Assembly: GCF_022513565.1 (NCBI RefSeq)
Contig: NZ_JAKWBE010000034.1
Coordinates: 1-64,000, forward strand
DNA: 64,000 nt
DNA from: Streptomyces gilvus
Lineage (GTDB): Bacteria > Actinomycetota > Actinomycetes > Streptomycetales > Streptomycetaceae
Reading direction: 5' to 3'
The position numbers were made by a program, and so were the translations under genes. The notes under the pieces are model-generated. The model was given only the letters and a program-made list of their open reading frames with translations, did no database searches and was not told the origin of the DNA. Below are positions 62,211 to 64,000 of the stretch, piece by piece. Positions within the stretch are counted from its first letter, which is position 1, and each line of letters starts with the position of its first letter.

Positions 62211-62873
62211 CTACGGCTGGCACTGGGCTGCCCCCCTGACGGAAATGATCTGAGACGTCTGCCAGACGCCGGCGGAGTTCTTGTCGAGCCTCGTGTTGTA
62301 CGAGACGTAACTGTTCTTGGTGACGGGAGTCTTGTTGACCTTGTTGGTCTTCTTGTCCTTGCTGAAGCCCTTGCTCTCGTCGCCGCAGAACGTGAGGATG
62401 GCCGATGTCTTGCTCTGGAGCGTCACTTTGCGGTTGTAGTACCGGACTTCACCCGTGATCGTGACGTTCGCCTTCTTGAACTGAGCAACCCAGGACAGCG
62501 TGGCCTCAAGGGCTTTGCCCGTGTTGTAGTAGGCGAGACCTTCGCCCTTGGGATCGGTCCCGGCGATGGCGGCGTCCTCCGCCCGCACCCTCTCCGCGCC
62601 GTCCGCGAGCACCGCGTCCTTGACCGGGTCACCGGTCTGACCGCCGTCGAAGGTCAGCTTCACATCCGACGGCAGCGTGATCTTGGGGCGGCCGTCGGAC
62701 GAAGCCGAAGTCGACGCACTGGGCGAAGCCGAAGTCGGCGCCCCCGTGTCGGCGCCCGCGATCTTGTCATTCGACGTGGAGCTGTCTCCGTCACCTCCGC
62801 CGCAGCCGGCGACGAGCAGGGCGGCCGTCACTCCGGCGGTGGCTGTCGTGATCAGGCGGGAACGGCGGGTCAC
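62211..62873 (-). CDS. Putative lipoprotein
   Basis: 220 aa. GTG 62873 with AGGAG 6 nt upstream. Signal RSRLITTATAGVTAALLVAG ends in lipobox VAGC, followed by a Ser/Thr-rich linker. The domain (residues about 65-220: YYNTGKALEATLSWVAQFKK, SKTSAILTFCGDESKGF) is like the secreted/lipoprotein family of unknown function common in Streptomyces. No partner gene adjacent. Confidence 0.82.
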   Translation of the reverse strand: MTRRSRLITTATAGVTAALLVAGCGGGDGDSSTSNDKIAGADTGAPTSASPSASTSASSDGRPKITLPSDVKLTFDGGQTGDPVKDAVLADGAERVRAEDAAIAGTDPKGEGLAYYNTGKALEATLSWVAQFKKANVTITGEVRYYNRKVTLQSKTSAILTFCGDESKGFSKDKKTNKVNKTPVTKNSYVSYNTRLDKNSAGVWQTSQIISVRGAAQCQP

Positions 62874-63095
62874 GGCGGGCTCCTGATGGGGCGTGTGATG
62901 TTTGAGAAAGCAGCGAATACGGTAGCCGGGAGGGCGCCGAAGACACCAAGGCGAACGATGGCAACCCGCCTGGGTAAATGGTGGGAAATCTGGGCATCGG
63001 GCTGACAACTGGCAGCGCTGTGCCCGCCATTGGTGCCATCCCGTGACGTTGCGACAACTGTGTGCTCAGCCGGGTTGGCCACTGCAAAGGGTTGA

Positions 63096-64000
63096 CTATG
63101 AAGTCCCCTCCACCGCACGGCCCTTCCGCGCGCCCGCCCCCAGCATCGCCCTCCACGAGCGTGTCCTCTTGAAGGGGTTTTCGAAGTAGCGGGCGAAGAG
63201 CCAGGCCGTCAGGAGGGAGAGGGGGACGCTCAGGGCGAGGGTGAGGAGGAAGGTGGGGACGCCCGGGGGGACGACGTGGGGGGCGAGTTTTCGGATCACG
63301 ATCATCACGATCGGGAGGTGGATCAGGTAGAGGCTGTAGGAGAAGTCGCCGAGTGCGCGGATCGGGCGGGTGGCGAGGAGGCGGAGGAGTGGGGTGGGGC
63401 GGCCCGTGGTGAGGGCGGCCAGGAGCAGGGCCATCGCCGGGACCACCGCCAGGTTCATCCAGTAGGAGTGGTGCATCGTCCAGACCGAGCCCTTGGTGAC
63501 GATGAGGGCCAGGGGCGGGAGCGCGGCCAGGGCGGAGAGCCAGTGCCAGGGCAGGCCGCGGATCCGCTCGGACGCGGTGACGATGCCCGCCGTGACGACG
63601 CCGGCGACGAAGACCGGGGCCAGGTCCGGGGTCAGCCAGTTCAGGCCTTCCGCCGGGTTCGCGTGCGGGGCCAAGAGGCCGCGGGCGATCACCGGGAGAG
63701 TCACCGCCGAGACCAGGAGTACCGCGCCCCAGCGGCGGCGGATGAAAAGCAGGGCCGGGAAGACGAGGTAGAGCTCCGCCTCCACCGCGATCGACCAGAA
63801 CGCTCCGTTGGGGGTCGGGGCCGAGAACATGTCCTGGCCCAGGAGGCCGTACACGAGGAGCGAGGATCGGGTCGGCGGGCCGAAGTGCGACGCGGGGACG
63901 ACGTACCGGGCGATCAGGACGCTGAACGCGAGGGCCGCCCAGTACGGCGGGAGGATGCGCCAGGCGCGGCGGCGCAGGAAGCGGGCCGTGCCGCCGAGCT
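63096..64000 (-). CDS. Acyltransferase family 3 membrane protein (5' truncated by window)
   Basis: At least 300 residues; the start lies beyond 64000. Multiple transmembrane helices and the acyltransferase-3 pattern are visible: RFLRRRAWRILPPYW near the window edge, NGAFWSIAVEAELYLVFPAL, and LGDFSYSLYLIHLPIVMIVI. Such proteins O-acylate surface sugars or secondary metabolites. The catalytic His region near the N-terminus is outside the window. Confidence 0.9.
   Translation of the reverse strand, partial: LGGTARFLRRRAWRILPPYWAALAFSVLIARYVVPASHFGPPTRSSLLVYGLLGQDMFSAPTPNGAFWSIAVEAELYLVFPALLFIRRRWGAVLLVSAVTLPVIARGLLAPHANPAEGLNWLTPDLAPVFVAGVVTAGIVTASERIRGLPWHWLSALAALPPLALIVTKGSVWTMHHSYWMNLAVVPAMALLLAALTTGRPTPLLRLLATRPIRALGDFSYSLYLIHLPIVMIVIRKLAPHVVPPGVPTFLLTLALSVPLSLLTAWLFARYFENPFKRTRSWRAMLGAGARKGRAVEGTS

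Overview
The window is a high-GC actinobacterial chromosome segment, almost certainly from a Streptomyces. The evidence is strongly GC-biased third codon positions, frequent GTG/TTG starts, bldC, an Lsr2-type nucleoid protein, an actinobacterial SRP RNA, valine dehydrogenase and a pSAM2/SLP1-like integrative element. From memory, the core gene order (ffs, dnaX, purD, dimethylformamidase-like gene, purC, two-component/ABC operon, lsr2-like gene, purSQL, SCP-like gene, purF, purM, DUF3073, vdh, bldC, hrpA, DEAD-box helicase) matches the S. coelicolor SCO4067-SCO4096 region. I could not run a comparison.

Layout. Bases 1-4481: the end of a GH42 beta-galactosidase gene, an Nei/Fpg glycosylase, a cupredoxin lipoprotein, a DUF234-type AAA ATPase preceded by a perfect 16-bp inverted repeat, and a 180-aa protein overlapping a frameshifted Doc toxin gene. 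Bases 4858-17597: two elements stacked at one tRNA-Ser(GGA) gene. The first is a relic (4858-5450) holding only the 3' end of a cargo gene and a frameshifted integrase C-terminus. The second is an apparently complete 12.1-kb actinomycete integrative element bounded by 57-bp direct repeats. It carries int, xis, rep, an FtsK-type transfer translocase, Spd-type spread genes, a GntR regulator, a Nudix (Pif-like) protein and an HATPase, plus low-GC cargo (a TIR-domain protein and a membrane-anchored partner). A short operator motif marks the probable GntR regulon.

Bases 17542-48919: conserved housekeeping. tRNA-Ser, SRP RNA and dnaX are followed by seven purine biosynthesis genes in several transcription units: purD, purC, purS-purQ-purL and purF-purM. 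Interspersed are an ABC-2 exporter/two-component operon flanked by two near-identical tRNA-Gly(GCC)+terminator cassettes, an lsr2-like gene, vdh and bldC. There is also a 59-aa DUF6274 gene, a 156-bp tandem array made from the 3' end and terminator of tRNA-Asp, and hrpA.

Bases 49030-59320: a tRNA cluster (Phe, Asp, Glu), a metallophosphoesterase, a zincin-like peptidase, a lipoprotein, a DEAD-box helicase with a repetitive Arg/Asp/Gly tail, a frameshifted secreted FG-GAP protein and an APC permease. Bases 59419-64000: tRNA-Lys followed by accessory DNA (a DUF6907 protein, a ribbon-helix-helix/251-aa gene pair, an EACC1-like conflict-system fragment), a lipoprotein and a truncated membrane acyltransferase.

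The main observations are the stacked element with arm sites and operators, its rep gene with no canonical start codon, its TIR cargo, the tRNA-Asp-derived array, and a shared -10/7-nt/start-codon arrangement suggesting leaderless mRNAs for dnaX, purD, purF and one neighbour.
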